Positions 51,301-62,338 are shown, counted from the stretch's first letter. The stretch is DNA of 64,000 nucleotides from Plantactinospora sp. KBS50 (GCF_002285795.1 NZ_CP022961.1:992001-1056000); one strand, 5' to 3'. Made by a program: numbers and translations. The notes: generated by a model not told the origin, from the letters alone.

Positions 51301-52069
51301 CCGGGAGCGGGCGTACGCGTACTTCCTCTATCCGCCGGAGAAGCCGCTCACCGAGCACGCGCACGAGCGGTTGGCCACCATCGCCCAGCACACCGAGCTG
51401 GGCGCCGGGATGTACGTGGCGATGAAGGACCTGGAGATCCGCGGCGCCGGCAACCTGCTCGGCGGCGAGCAGTCCGGCCACATCGAGGGCGTCGGTTTCG
51501 ACCTGTACGTCCGGATGGTCGGTGAGGCGGTCCAGCAGTTCAAGGGGGAGCGGCCGGAGGAGGAGGCCGAGATCAAGATCGACCTCCCCGTGGACGCCCA
51601 CCTGCCGCACGACTACGTGGGCGTCGAGCGGCTGCGCCTGGAGATGTACCGCAAGCTGGCCGAGGCCCGCGACGCCGACCGGCTGCGGGAGGTCGTCGCC
51701 GAGCTGACCGACCGGTACGGCGAGCCGCCCGCACCCGTACAGAACCTCGTGGCGGTGGCCCGGTTCCGGCTGCTGGCCCGGCAGTACGGCCTCACCGACG
51801 TCTCGGTGCAGGGCCGGCATGTCCGGTTCGGCCCGCTGCCGCTGCCGGACTCCAGGCAGCTACGGCTCAAGCGCTACCACCCGGACGCGGTCTACAAGTC
51901 GGCCACCGACCAGGTGAGCGTCCCCCGCCCCAGCACCCGCCGGGTGGGCGGCGAACCGCTGCGCGACCAGGCCCTGCTGGACTGGTGTGCCCAGCTGCTG
52001 GCCGATGTGCTCGGGCCGGTCGGCGAGGGCTCGGCCCCGGGTCGCGTCACGGCCGCCGGCCGGTCGTGA
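48336..52069 (+). CDS. mfd: Transcription-repair coupling factor Mfd, apparent frameshift near the N-terminus
   Basis: This ATP-driven translocase removes stalled RNA polymerase and recruits UvrA. The start ([14 protein letters not shown]) with GAAGG upstream lies at 48336. That frame holds up to AALGSLLPP; the rest continues in another frame from [16 protein letters not shown] to the stop at 52069. Adding one C to the five-C run at 48588-48592 gives one protein of about 1,244 residues, the normal size. Further along are the CarD-like polymerase-binding domain ([16 protein letters not shown]), Walker [10 protein letters not shown], Walker [27 protein letters not shown] and the C-terminal TRCF domain. 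A true loss of mfd is possible but the run context suggests an error. Confidence 0.9.
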
Positions 52070-52082
52070 GAGAGTGACCGCC

Positions 52083-52820
52083 ATGCGTGCTCGTCGTCTC
52101 GTGCCGATCGCGGCCGTCGCCGTGCTCGGCGTCACCGTGCTGTCCGGTTGCCGTACCGATCCCGCCGTGGCCGCCTACGTCGGCGACCATCGGATCACCG
52201 AGAGCGCCGTGGATCAGGTCCTGGACGACCTGCGGCAGCACGGCGCGGGCGCGTCCGCCGATCCGTCGGCGGCGCCCCAGCAGGTCGCCGAGCTGCCCAC
52301 CCGCGCGCAGGTGGTGAGCACGCTGGTGCTGCGCGAGGCGTGCCAGCGGGTTGCCGCGGAGAAGGGCTACCAGGCCACCAACCAGATTCCGGCCGAGCAG
52401 GCGGCCCAGCAGCTCGGCCTGCCGGCGGGTACGGCCTACCCGCGGCAGGTCGCCGAGCTGTACAGCTGCCTGTCCGGGCTTCCGGTGCCCGCGCCGCAGC
52501 CGCCCAGCGCGCAGGAACTCACCGACCTGGTCGCCGCCGGCAAGGCCGCCGGGGTCATCCCGGCACAGGTGAGCACGCAGGAGGCGGCCAGCCAGCTCGA
52601 CGGCGACCAACTGCGCGGGGCGCTGGCCCAGAAGCGGGGCCTCGCCGACGCGATCAAGGACGCGGACATCACGGTCAACCCCCGGTACCGGCCGCTGGAC
52701 TTCCCGCTGCTGTCGTTCACCGGCGACACCCCGGCGGTCAGCGTTCCGCTCGGCGACGCCGACTCGGGCGCGGTGACCGACCTGCCGGTGACGGCGCAGC
52801 CGGTCGCGCCCGCCGCGTGA
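52083..52820 (+). CDS. SurA-like lipoprotein between mfd and mazG
   Basis: This is a 245-residue exported protein. The signal peptide (LVPIAAVAVLGVTVLSGC) ends in a lipobox with Cys. The mature protein begins AAYVGDHRITESAVDQVLDD, the typical start of SurA/PrsA N-terminal chaperone domains, and is helical with Gln/Ala-rich stretches. No parvulin PPIase domain is present, so it may be a chaperone remnant. Its position next to mazG recalls lpqU in M. tuberculosis, but sequence likeness is not evident. GAGAGAG precedes the ATG at 52083. It overlaps mazG by 4 bases (GTGA). Confidence 0.75.
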   Translation: MRARRLVPIAAVAVLGVTVLSGCRTDPAVAAYVGDHRITESAVDQVLDDLRQHGAGASADPSAAPQQVAELPTRAQVVSTLVLREACQRVAAEKGYQATNQIPAEQAAQQLGLPAGTAYPRQVAELYSCLSGLPVPAPQPPSAQELTDLVAAGKAAGVIPAQVSTQEAASQLDGDQLRGALAQKRGLADAIKDADITVNPRYRPLDFPLLSFTGDTPAVSVPLGDADSGAVTDLPVTAQPVAPAA

Positions 52821-53800
52821 CCGACCTGCCGCGCATCGTCCTGCTGGTCACCTCGCCCCGGCTGCCCGCGGGTCTGCTGAGCGCCGCGGCCTGGGACGCG
52901 GTACGGGCCGGACCGGTGCTGGCCGGCGAGCAGAGCCCGCAGGTCACCGCCCTGCGGGCGGCCGGCGTGGGCGTCCGGATCGCAGGCGCGGAGCCGGTGC
53001 GCGAGCTGCTGGCCGCCGCCGCCGAGCACGGCGACACGGTGTGGCTGGCCGGTCCGGCCGGTGACGAGGCGCTGGCCCGGGAGCTGGGCATGCGGCTGGC
53101 CCGGGAACCGGGGCTGGCCGAGCTGGAGCTGCTGTACGGCTCGTGGGACCCGCCCGGCGCCCGGCTGCTGGACGCGGTCGCGGTGATGGACCGGCTCGCG
53201 TCGCCCGGCGGCGACCCGTGGAAGCGGGAACAGACCCACCAGACGCTCGCGCCTTACCTGCTGGAGGAGGCGTACGAGGCGTACGACGCCATCCGCGCCG
53301 GCGACCTGGACGCGCTGCGCGAGGAACTGGGCGACGTGCTGCTCCAGGTGGTGCTGCACGCGCGGATGGCCGAGGAACTGCCCTCCGACGACCGGTGGAC
53401 CGTCGATGACGTGGCCGGCGGGCTGGTGGACAAGATGATCCGCCGCAATCCGCACGTCTTCGCCGGGGCGCAGGTGGGCACGGTCGAGGAGATCACCGAG
53501 AACTGGGAGCGGATCAAGCGGACCGAGAGGCCGGACCGCTCGGCGCTGGACGGGATCGCGCTCAGCCAGCCGGCGCTCGCCCTGGCCGCCAAGATCCTCG
53601 ACCGGGCCACCCGGGCCGGACTCGACGTACCGCTGCCGGAGCCGGCGCCGGACGATCCGCACCGGCGGCTCGGTGCGGAACTGCTCGCGGCGGTCGCCCG
53701 GGCCCGCGCGGCCGGCCTGGACCCCGAGGCCGCGCTGCGGGCGGCGGCGCTGGTCCACGCCGACGAGGTACGCGCCGCCGAGTCGCGCCGATCGCACTAG
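52817..53800 (+). CDS. mazG: Nucleoside triphosphate pyrophosphohydrolase MazG
   Basis: This 327-residue protein hydrolyses damaged or excess NTPs. The N-terminal 110 residues or so are an actinobacterial extension (IVLLVTSPRLPAGLLSAAAW). The MazG domain follows: CDPW-like GGDPWKREQTHQTLAPYL, then the metal-binding LLEEAYEAYDAI and LREELGDVLLQVVLHA (E-E-x-x-E...E-x-x-D). RRNPHVFAG and NWERIKRTE complete the domain. It starts with GTG overlapping the lipoprotein gene. Its TAG stop overlaps the -10 box of the next gene. Confidence 0.92.
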   Translation: MTDLPRIVLLVTSPRLPAGLLSAAAWDAVRAGPVLAGEQSPQVTALRAAGVGVRIAGAEPVRELLAAAAEHGDTVWLAGPAGDEALARELGMRLAREPGLAELELLYGSWDPPGARLLDAVAVMDRLASPGGDPWKREQTHQTLAPYLLEEAYEAYDAIRAGDLDALREELGDVLLQVVLHARMAEELPSDDRWTVDDVAGGLVDKMIRRNPHVFAGAQVGTVEEITENWERIKRTERPDRSALDGIALSQPALALAAKILDRATRAGLDVPLPEPAPDDPHRRLGAELLAAVARARAAGLDPEAALRAAALVHADEVRAAESRRSH

Positions 53801-53803
53801 GGT
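53798..53803 (+). promoter_or_regulatory. -10 box of the DUF885 gene overlapping the mazG stop
   Basis: TAGGGT begins with the TAG stop of mazG and lies 7 bases before the GTG at 53811, giving a leaderless start. A -35 box inside mazG is not obvious. Confidence 0.4.
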
Positions 53804-53810
53804 TGGGTCC

Positions 53811-55430
53811 GTGCAGGACTTCATGCCCCTCGCCGAGCGGATCGTCGACGCGCTGATGGCCAGCCGGCCCGAGCTGGCGGCCACCGTCGGTGACCACCGG
53901 TTCGACGACCGACTGCCCGATCTGTCCGGTGGCGCCGTCGCCGCGGACGCCGCCATGCTGGTGGACGCCGCGAACGCGCTGTCCGAACTGGACGGTGAGC
54001 TGCTCGATCCGACCGAACAGGTGGACCATGCGGTGCTGTCCGCGCTGGTCGACCGCTACCTGTTCGAATCCACCGAGGTGCGCTCGGCCGAGTGGGACCC
54101 GCTGGAGCACAACCCCGGCGCGCTGCTGCACGCCCTGATCGCGCGCCCGTTCGCCCCGGCGGACGAGCGGCTGGCCAGCCTCGCCGGCCGGCTGCGCGCC
54201 GTACCCGACGCGTTGGCGACCGCCCGGGCCACGCTTACCGACATCCCCCGGATCCACCTGGAGACCGCGGTCGGCCAGTTCGCCGGCACCGCCGCGCTGG
54301 TCCGCGACGAGCTGCCGCGGCTGCTGGCCGAGGCACCGGCGCTGCGCCGGGAGGTCGAGCCGGCCGCCCAGGCGGCCGTCGCCGAGCTGGACTCCTTCAC
54401 CGACTGGCTGCGCGGGCGGCTGCGCGCCGACGACGGACCGGGCCGCGACCCGCGGCTCGGTCGCCGGCTGTGGGAGGCCCGGCTGTGGCACACCCTGGAC
54501 ACCGAGCTGCCGGCCGCGCGGGTGCTGGAACTGGCCCGGGCCAACCTCGACCGGGTGACCGAGGAGATCACCGCGGCGGCCGTCGAGCTGGTGGGCGGCC
54601 CCGCCACCCCGGAGACGGTACGCCGGGCGCTGGACCGGCTCGCCGAACAGCGCCCCGACAACGGGTCCATCGTGGCGCTGGCGAAACGGACGCTTGACGA
54701 GACCACCGACTTCGTCCGGGAACACGACCTGGTGTCGCTGGTGGCCGACCCGTGCGTGGTGATGGAGATGCCGGAGTTCGCCCGCGGGGTGGCGGTCGCC
54801 TACTGCGACGCGCCCGGCCCGCTGGAGACCGCGCCGCTGCCGACGTTCTACTGCATCGCGCCCACCCCGTCCGACTGGCCGGCCCAGCGGGTCGAGTCGT
54901 TCTACCGCGAGTACAACGACCACATGGTGCGGAACCTGACCGTGCACGAGGCGATGCCGGGACACTTCCTCCAGCTCGCCCACTCCCGCCGGCACACCGG
55001 CAGCAGCCCCGTCCGCGCCCTCCGCCACTCCGGGCCGTTCCTTGAGGGCTGGGCCGTGTACGCCGAGGAGCTGATGGCCGACGCCGGGTTCGGCGGGCTG
55101 CCGGTCCGTCTCCAGCAGCTCAAGATGCAGCTGCGGACCAGCATCAACGCCATCCTCGACCAGCTCGTGCACTGCGAGGGGCTGTCCGAGGCCGAGGGGA
55201 TGGCGTTGATGGTCGAGCGTGGCTTCCAGGAGGAGGGCGAGGCGGCCGGCAAGTGGCGCCGGTCCCTGCTGACCGCCACCCAGCTCTCGACGTACTTCGT
55301 CGGCTACACCGAGGTGGCCGGGATCGCGGCGGCCCGGCCGGCGGGTACGTCGGTGCGGCAGTGGCACGACGCGATGCTGGCGCACGGCTCGCCGCCGCCC
55401 CGGCACGTCCGGACCCTGCTGAGCCGATAG
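53811..55430 (+). CDS. DUF885 family metal-dependent protein (putative carboxypeptidase-like)
   Basis: This 539-residue cytoplasmic protein of the DUF885 family has the hallmark HEAMPGHFLQLAHSRR. The H-E-x-x-x-x-H-like motif is thought to bind zinc. FLEGWAVYAEELMADAGF and VHCEGLSEAEGMALM follow, with the C-terminal YFVGYTEVAGI. No signal peptide. Members are annotated as uncharacterised or as peptidase-like; the substrate is unknown. GTG at 53811 is chosen for the leaderless context. The last 57 bases before the next gene contain a short CGCCTCGCCCGGT repeat. Confidence 0.85.
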   Translation: MQDFMPLAERIVDALMASRPELAATVGDHRFDDRLPDLSGGAVAADAAMLVDAANALSELDGELLDPTEQVDHAVLSALVDRYLFESTEVRSAEWDPLEHNPGALLHALIARPFAPADERLASLAGRLRAVPDALATARATLTDIPRIHLETAVGQFAGTAALVRDELPRLLAEAPALRREVEPAAQAAVAELDSFTDWLRGRLRADDGPGRDPRLGRRLWEARLWHTLDTELPAARVLELARANLDRVTEEITAAAVELVGGPATPETVRRALDRLAEQRPDNGSIVALAKRTLDETTDFVREHDLVSLVADPCVVMEMPEFARGVAVAYCDAPGPLETAPLPTFYCIAPTPSDWPAQRVESFYREYNDHMVRNLTVHEAMPGHFLQLAHSRRHTGSSPVRALRHSGPFLEGWAVYAEELMADAGFGGLPVRLQQLKMQLRTSINAILDQLVHCEGLSEAEGMALMVERGFQEEGEAAGKWRRSLLTATQLSTYFVGYTEVAGIAAARPAGTSVRQWHDAMLAHGSPPPRHVRTLLSR

Positions 55431-55486
55431 CCCCGCCTCGCCCGGTCGCCTCGCCCGGTCGCCCGATCCGGTGGACGGCCGGGCGG

Positions 55487-57698
<2,212 letters not shown>

Positions 57699-57706
57699 CC
57701 AGGTCC

Positions 57707-57738
57707 GGTACGGGGCCGGTGCGCTCCGGTCCCGTACC
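57707..57738 (+). terminator. Hairpin between eno and the FtsB/DivIC gene
   Basis: A 13-bp stem (57707-57719 with 57726-57738, one G-T pair, 6-base loop) lies 8 bases after the eno stop and may end or process the eno message. Confidence 0.6.
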
Positions 57739-57805
57739 CACCCGGACCGGGCCGACCAGGACGTCGGCCATGCCGCGGCACAGTGAGAAGAGGACCAGAC
57801 CGGTC

Positions 57806-58423
57806 ATGAACCAGCGCCGTACACCCAGTGGGCAGCGGCCCGCGCGCCAGCCCGGCCGGCCGGCGGCGCGCGGGACCGGCCGCGAACCCCGGGTCCGGGC
57901 GTCCGGCCGGCTCGGCTCGGTGCGCAGCCCCGCGCCGGGCCGCGACGCCGCCCGCTCGGCGAACCGGCCGGCGAGCGCCCGGCGGGCCGCCGCGACCGGT
58001 GCCGCCGAACGCACCAGCGCACCCGCGCCGCGCCGGGTGACCGGACGGGCCACCGTGCTGTTCGGGGTGCTCATCGCGCTGGCCCTGGCGTACACGTATC
58101 CGGTCCGGCTGTACCTCAACCAGCAGTCCGAGATCGCCCGGCTGGAGGCGGCGCAGGACGCCCAGCGCAAGCGGATCGGGGAACTCAGCGACCGGGCCGC
58201 GCTCTGGCAGGACCCGGAGTACATCAAGACCCAGGCCAAGACGCGGTTCTACATGGTCGAGCCGGGTGAGACCCCGCTGATCCCGCTGGACGATCCGGCC
58301 GGTGCGGCCCGCGACGCCGGTCACGACCCGGCCGCCACCCGGACCGGCCCGGCGGCGCCGTGGTCCGAGACGCTGTGGTCGAGCATCCAGGCGGCCAACA
58401 GCGAGAACCAGCCGGTGCAATGA
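57806..58423 (+). CDS. Septum formation initiator FtsB/DivIC family protein
   Basis: This 205-residue bitopic membrane protein belongs to the divisome. A long Arg/Ala/Pro-rich cytoplasmic tail (about 85 residues) precedes one membrane helix (ATVLFGVLIALALAYTYPV). A periplasmic coiled coil follows (NQQSEIARLEAAQDAQRKR), then LWQDPEYIKTQAKTRFYMV and PGETPLIPL, the FtsB hallmark. The Mtb homologue is Rv1024, also next to eno. The ATG at 57806 has AGAGGA 11 bases upstream; an upstream ATG at 57770 is possible. It overlaps the DUF501 gene by ATGA. Confidence 0.87.
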   Translation: MNQRRTPSGQRPARQPGRPAARGTGREPRVRASGRLGSVRSPAPGRDAARSANRPASARRAAATGAAERTSAPAPRRVTGRATVLFGVLIALALAYTYPVRLYLNQQSEIARLEAAQDAQRKRIGELSDRAALWQDPEYIKTQAKTRFYMVEPGETPLIPLDDPAGAARDAGHDPAATRTGPAAPWSETLWSSIQAANSENQPVQ

Positions 58424-59055
58424 GCGCTGCCGACCACGTACCGCTGCCGGAGCGCGCGGAGGCGAACGACCGTGACCTGGCCGTGGTGGCCGCGCAGCTC
58501 GGCCGCCCGCCCCGGGGCACCCGGGCGGTGGCACACCGGTGCCCGTGCGGGCTGCCGGACGTCGTGGAGACCACGCCGCGACTGGCCGACGGTACGCCGT
58601 TCCCCACCCTGTTCTACCTGACCTGCCCGCGCGCCACCGGGGCGTGCAGCCGGCTGGAGTCGGCCGGCCTGATGAAGGAGATGGCCGCGCGGCTGGCCGC
58701 CGACCCGGAACTGGCGGCGCGGTACCGCGCGGCGCACGAGGACTACCTGGCCCGCCGGGAGAAGATCGGCCGGGTGCCGGAGATCGAAGGCGTGTCGGCC
58801 GGCGGCATGCCCGGGCGGGTGAAATGCCTGCACGTCCACCTGGGGCACGCGTTGGCGGCCGGCCCGGGGGTGAACCCGTTCGGCGACGAGACGCTGGCCG
58901 CGATCGAGCCGTGGTGGACCGCGGGTCCGTGCGTCGAGATCGGGCCGGAGCGGGACGACCCGGCCACCGCCGGCCGGACCGTGCCGGGCGTCGAGCCCGC
59001 GGAGCGGTCCCGCGGCGGCGACCCGGTGGACGGGTCCGAGCCGGGGCTGGCCTGA
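58420..59055 (+). CDS. DUF501 family protein
   Basis: This 211-residue cytoplasmic protein belongs to a family restricted to actinobacteria. It has GRPPRGTRAVAHRCPCGLPD, PTLFYLTCPRATGACSRLES, MPGRVKCLHVHLGHALA and GPGVNPFGDETL. The conserved Cys/His residues (RCPCG, TCP, KCLHVHL) suggest a metal site. The function is unknown; the tight linkage to FtsB and Ppx (Rv1024-Rv1026 in M. tuberculosis) is conserved. Its C-terminal 45 residues are low complexity. Confidence 0.88.
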   Translation: MSAADHVPLPERAEANDRDLAVVAAQLGRPPRGTRAVAHRCPCGLPDVVETTPRLADGTPFPTLFYLTCPRATGACSRLESAGLMKEMAARLAADPELAARYRAAHEDYLARREKIGRVPEIEGVSAGGMPGRVKCLHVHLGHALAAGPGVNPFGDETLAAIEPWWTAGPCVEIGPERDDPATAGRTVPGVEPAERSRGGDPVDGSEPGLA

Positions 59056-59057
59056 CC

Positions 59058-59576
59058 GTGACCGGGACGGACGTGCTGGTACGGCGGGCGCGGACCACCG
59101 ACGTCCGCGGCATCCGGGAGCTGATCGACCTGTACAGCCCGGACCGCCGGCTGCTCAGCAAGGCCACGGTCACGCTGTACGAGGACGTGCAGGAGTTCCG
59201 GGTGGCGGTGCGGCCGGCGGACGGGCGGGTGCTCGGCTGCGGCGCGCTGCACGTGATGTGGGAGGACCTGGCCGAGATCCGCACCGTGGCGGTGCATCCC
59301 GACTGCCGGGGCCGGCGGATCGGGCACCGGATCGTGGCCGAGCTGCTGTCGGCGGCCCGGGAGGTCGGGGTCGACCGGGTGTTCTGTCTCACCTTCGAGA
59401 CCGGCTTCTTCGGCTCGTTCGGTTTCGTCGAGATCGACGGGGCACCCGTGCCGCCGGCCGTGTACGAGCAACTGCTGCGCTCGTACGACGAGGGCGTCGC
59501 GGAGTTCCTGGACCTGGAACGGGTCAAGCCCAACACCCTGGGGAACACCCGCATGCTGCTCCGGCTCGCCGAGTAG
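59058..59576 (+). CDS. argA: Amino-acid N-acetyltransferase, short GNAT-type NAGS
   Basis: This 172-residue GNAT domain protein is predicted to make N-acetylglutamate, the first step of arginine synthesis. It matches the single-domain type of M. tuberculosis Rv2747: VLVRRARTTDVRGIRELIDL, VQEFRVAV, GCGALHVMWEDLAEIRTVAV, then the acetyl-CoA P-loop DCRGRRIGHRIV. FCLTFETGFFGSFGFVEIDG and GVAEFLDLERVKPNTLGN follow. Unlike classical ArgA it lacks the kinase-like N-terminal domain. GTG start, 2 bases after DUF501. In mycobacteria this gene is not in this cluster. Confidence 0.85.
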   Translation: MTGTDVLVRRARTTDVRGIRELIDLYSPDRRLLSKATVTLYEDVQEFRVAVRPADGRVLGCGALHVMWEDLAEIRTVAVHPDCRGRRIGHRIVAELLSAAREVGVDRVFCLTFETGFFGSFGFVEIDGAPVPPAVYEQLLRSYDEGVAEFLDLERVKPNTLGNTRMLLRLAE

Positions 59577-59683
59577 GGTCTCCTGCGGCGCCCATCCGCG
59601 AGGTCGGCGACGGCCTGCGAGGCGCTGGCGCCGGCCCGCGGGGTTCCGGCGCCGGCGCCGCCCGCACGACCGAGAGGATGCCC

Positions 59684-60634
59684 GTGGCGAGCAGGGTTGC
59701 GGCGATCGACTGCGGAACCAACTCGATCCGGCTGCTGGTGGCCGACCTGCCCGACCCGGACGCCGGGCCGCGGGCGGCACTGACCGATGTGGTACGCCGG
59801 ATGGAGATCGTCCGGCTGGGCCAGGGCGTCGACCGGACCGGCCGGCTGGCGCCCGAGGCGATCGAGCGGACCCGGGTGGCGCTCGCCGGCTATGCGGCCG
59901 AGATCGACAGGCTGGGCGCGGAGCGGGTCCGGATGGTCGCCACGTCGGCGTCCCGGGACGCGTCGAACGCCGACGAGTTCCGGGCGATGGTGCTGCGTAC
60001 CCTCGGCACCGAGCCCGAGGTGGTCACCGGTGACGAGGAGGCCCGGCTGTCGTTCACGGGCGCGGTCCGCGGGCTGCCGGCCGACACCCGAGCGCCGTAC
60101 CTGGTGGTGGACATCGGCGGCGGCTCGACCGAGTTCGTGGTGGGTACCGCCACGGTGCAGGCCGCGATCTCGGTGGACATCGGCTGCGTCCGGATGACCG
60201 AGCGGCACCTGCACGGCGACCCGCCGACCGACGACGAGGTCGCCGCGGCGCGGGCCGACATCACGGCCGCGGTGGATCGGGCGCTGGCCGCCGTGCCCGG
60301 GCGGCAGGCCGGCACCCTCGTCGGGTTGGCCGGCTCGGTCACCACGGTCACGGCCGTCGCGCTCGGGCTGACCGCGTACGATCCGGGCCGCATCCACCAC
60401 GCCCGGGTGCCGTACGCGGACGTGGCCCGGGTGACCACCGAGTTGCTGGCGATGACCGCCCGGCAGCGCGCGGAGATCCCGGTGATGCACCCCGGCCGGG
60501 TCGACGTGATCGGCGCGGGCGCCCTGGCGCTCCAGGTCATCATGGAGCGGGCCGAGATGGACGCGGTGGTGGCCAGCGAACACGACATTCTCGACGGCAT
60601 CGCCTGGAGTCTGCACCGACCGCTCGTTGCCTGA
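59684..60634 (+). CDS. ppx: Exopolyphosphatase / guanosine pentaphosphatase family
   Basis: This 316-residue actin-like ATPase-fold phosphatase acts on polyphosphate or pppGpp. It has AAIDCGTNSIRLLVAD (phosphate 1 loop), VRMVATSASRDASNADEF, then VVDIGGGSTEFVVG (phosphate 2 loop) and GLAGSVTTVTAVALGL. The length is that of the short actinobacterial Ppx, which lacks the C-terminal HD domain. The GTG at 59684 is preferred over the ATG at 59678 because GAGAGG is 6 bases from the former and directly abuts the latter. It ends the mfd-to-ppx block, followed by a long nested palindrome. Confidence 0.9.
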   Translation: MASRVAAIDCGTNSIRLLVADLPDPDAGPRAALTDVVRRMEIVRLGQGVDRTGRLAPEAIERTRVALAGYAAEIDRLGAERVRMVATSASRDASNADEFRAMVLRTLGTEPEVVTGDEEARLSFTGAVRGLPADTRAPYLVVDIGGGSTEFVVGTATVQAAISVDIGCVRMTERHLHGDPPTDDEVAAARADITAAVDRALAAVPGRQAGTLVGLAGSVTTVTAVALGLTAYDPGRIHHARVPYADVARVTTELLAMTARQRAEIPVMHPGRVDVIGAGALALQVIMERAEMDAVVASEHDILDGIAWSLHRPLVA

Positions 60635-60646
60635 CGCGTGATCGAG

Positions 60647-60728
60647 CCATGATCAACTCGTCTTCAGGGAAGTCGGGGTGTCCCGGCGGCCCGGACCCCC
60701 AACTTCGCCGAAGACGAGTTGATCATGG
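60647..60728. repeat. 82-bp nested palindrome between ppx and the DUF402 gene
   Basis: Outer arms of 19 perfect bases (60647-60665 with 60710-60728; CCATGATCAACTCGTCTTC) enclose a 44-base interior that itself folds (GAAGTCGGGG with CCCCCAACTTC). It lies 12 bases after ppx and before the converging DUF402 gene, a terminator position. The size and near-perfect symmetry also suit a dispersed palindromic repeat. It can end both transcripts. Confidence 0.75.
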
Positions 60729-60812
60729 TCGGGGCGCGGGGTCGGGGTCGCGGGGTCGCGGGGTCGGGGTCGGGAGGGCGCGGGGTCGGGGTCGGGGGCG
60801 CGCGGGGGGATC
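60729..60812. repeat. G-rich low-complexity tract with GGGG runs
   Basis: The + strand holds many GGGG runs separated by 1-4 bases (units like GCGGGGTCGGGGTC). This could form a G-quadruplex on the + strand. It lies just past the DUF402 stop. Confidence 0.7.
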
Positions 60813-61323
60813 ACGAGGTGAGGAGATCGAGCCAGGGCTGGTGGGCGCCGTCGAACGGGCCGCGCCGGGCGGCGATCGCCGTGACCAGCCAGTTTGCCGC
60901 CGCGCTCGCCTGCGTCACCACCTCGTCGGGGTAACCGTAGCGGCGGCTGTTGTCGGCGAACTCGTCCTCGTCGTACCGCTCGACCCGGCCCGTCGCCCGG
61001 CGGAGGCCGACGTCGAGGTCCAGGTCGATCATGGTCACGCTGTCCGGCCCGAGCCAGCGGGCCGGAGTCGCGATGTCGCAGTAGACATTGAGGTGGAACG
61101 GCGCGTCGTAGAAGGTGGCGGCCCACCATCCCACGCGTGGCAGGAGCAGTACGTTGGCAACGGGACTGACGATGGGCGGCCCGTCCTCGCCCTTGCGCAT
61201 CACCGTTCCGCTCGGGGCGCCCAGCCAGGTGCCGTGCTGGTCCTCCCCGAGCCGGAGCGCCGTCTTGTGGTAGTGCAGCGAGCCGTCGTACTTCGTGTAC
61301 GCCACCCGCACCCGGTCCGACAT
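60811..61323 (-). CDS. DUF402 family protein
   Basis: This 170-residue cytoplasmic protein of the DUF402 (nucleoside di/triphosphatase-like) family has RVAYTKYDGSLHYHK, VLLLPRVGWWAATFYD, then the acidic cluster VTMIDLDLDVGL and RVERYDEDEFADN, which binds metal in known family members. The family removes phosphate from nucleoside polyphosphates in some bacteria. The role here is unproven. The ATG at 61323 lies 15 bases after the DUF574 gene, so both are probably in one operon. Confidence 0.85.
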   Translation of the reverse strand: MSDRVRVAYTKYDGSLHYHKTALRLGEDQHGTWLGAPSGTVMRKGEDGPPIVSPVANVLLLPRVGWWAATFYDAPFHLNVYCDIATPARWLGPDSVTMIDLDLDVGLRRATGRVERYDEDEFADNSRRYGYPDEVVTQASAAANWLVTAIAARRGPFDGAHQPWLDLLTS

Positions 61324-61338
61324 GGGCCGAGCATATGG

Positions 61339-62183
61339 TCAGGGCTTGCGGGCGACCGCCCCGTACACCGAGACGGCGGCGTCGCTGGGCACCTCGTCGG
61401 CGCGGTTGGGGTCGGGCCGCCAGTGCGTGACCACCTGGAGGCCGGGTTCGACCAGGTCGAGGCCGGTGAAGAAGCGCTCGATCTCCGGACGCGGGCGGAC
61501 CTGCATGGTCACCCCTGCATCCGGTAGATCTCGGCGATCTTCTCCCAGGCGACCGGGTCGAAGTCGCCGGTCAGGTGCGACAGCGCCAGGTAGCTGCCGG
61601 ACGGCAGGGCCGCGAGCAGCCGCCGGACGATCTCGTACGGCTGGTCCGCGTCGCCCACGAAGTGCAGGATCGCGATGAGCAGCAGGGCGACCGGCTGGTC
61701 CAGGTCGATGACCCGGCGCAGTTGCGGCGAGTTGAGAATGCCGTCGACGTCGCGCAGGTCCGCGTCGATGTACTCGGTCATGCCGTCGGCGGTGCCGGTG
61801 AGCAGCGCCCGGGCGTGCGACAGCACGATCGGGTCGTTGTCCACGTAGGCCACCCGGCACGCGGAGTCGACCCCCTGGGCGACCTGGTGCACGTTGGGCG
61901 CGGTCGGGATGCCCGTGCCGATGTCCAGGAACTGCCGGATGCCGGCCTCGGCGGCGAGATAGCGGACCGCGCGGGCCAGGAACGCGCGGTTCTCCCGGGG
62001 CGGTACCCGGCTGTTGCCGTTGGCCTTCAGGCCCTTTTCGGCGGCGGCCCGGTCGGCGGCGAAGTTGTCCTTGCCGCCCAGCAGGTAGTCGTAGACCCGC
62101 GCCGGGTGCGGCACGTCGGTCCGCAGGTCCACCGGCGGTCGGTCGGCCTGCTCGTAGCTTGGCACCGGAAAGTTGTCAGTCAA
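61339..62183 (-). CDS. SAM-dependent methyltransferase (DUF574 family), apparent frameshift near the C-terminus
   Basis: This family is strongly expanded in actinomycetes. The frame starts TTG at 62183 (AGGGGAG seven bases upstream), reads HPARVYDYLLGGKDNFAADR, QFLDIGTGIPTAPNVHQVAQ (SAM motif) and YVDNDPIVLSHARALL up to EKIAEIYRMQG, and stops at 61509. The normal end GVTMQVRPRPEIERFFTGLD through VTHWRPDPN lies in another frame down to 61339. Adding one base near 61521 (CCGG, giving YRDAGVTMQ) restores a protein of about 281 residues. The break fits a sequence error. Natural substrates of the family are unknown. Confidence 0.8.
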
Positions 62184-62302
62184 CTCGACTCCCCTGACCC
62201 ATCGGCGATCCCTGCACTGTAGTACGGCGGACGGGGTGGCATCGGTCACGTATGCGGCTGAGGATCATCAGCGGGTGACGGGACGGTGCCCGGGTGCCGG
62301 AG

Positions 62303-62331
62303 TTGAGCTACTTCGCAATGCATAGTAGCGT
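62303..62331 (+). promoter_or_regulatory. Promoter of the PadR/HAAS operon, leaderless
   Basis: TTGAGC (62303-62308) and TAGCGT (62326-62331) are 17 bases apart; transcription would begin at about the GTG at 62339. The AT-rich ATGCATAGTAG within the spacer could be the PadR operator, since PadR proteins usually repress their own operon. Confidence 0.45.
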
Positions 62332-62338
62332 GCCATCC

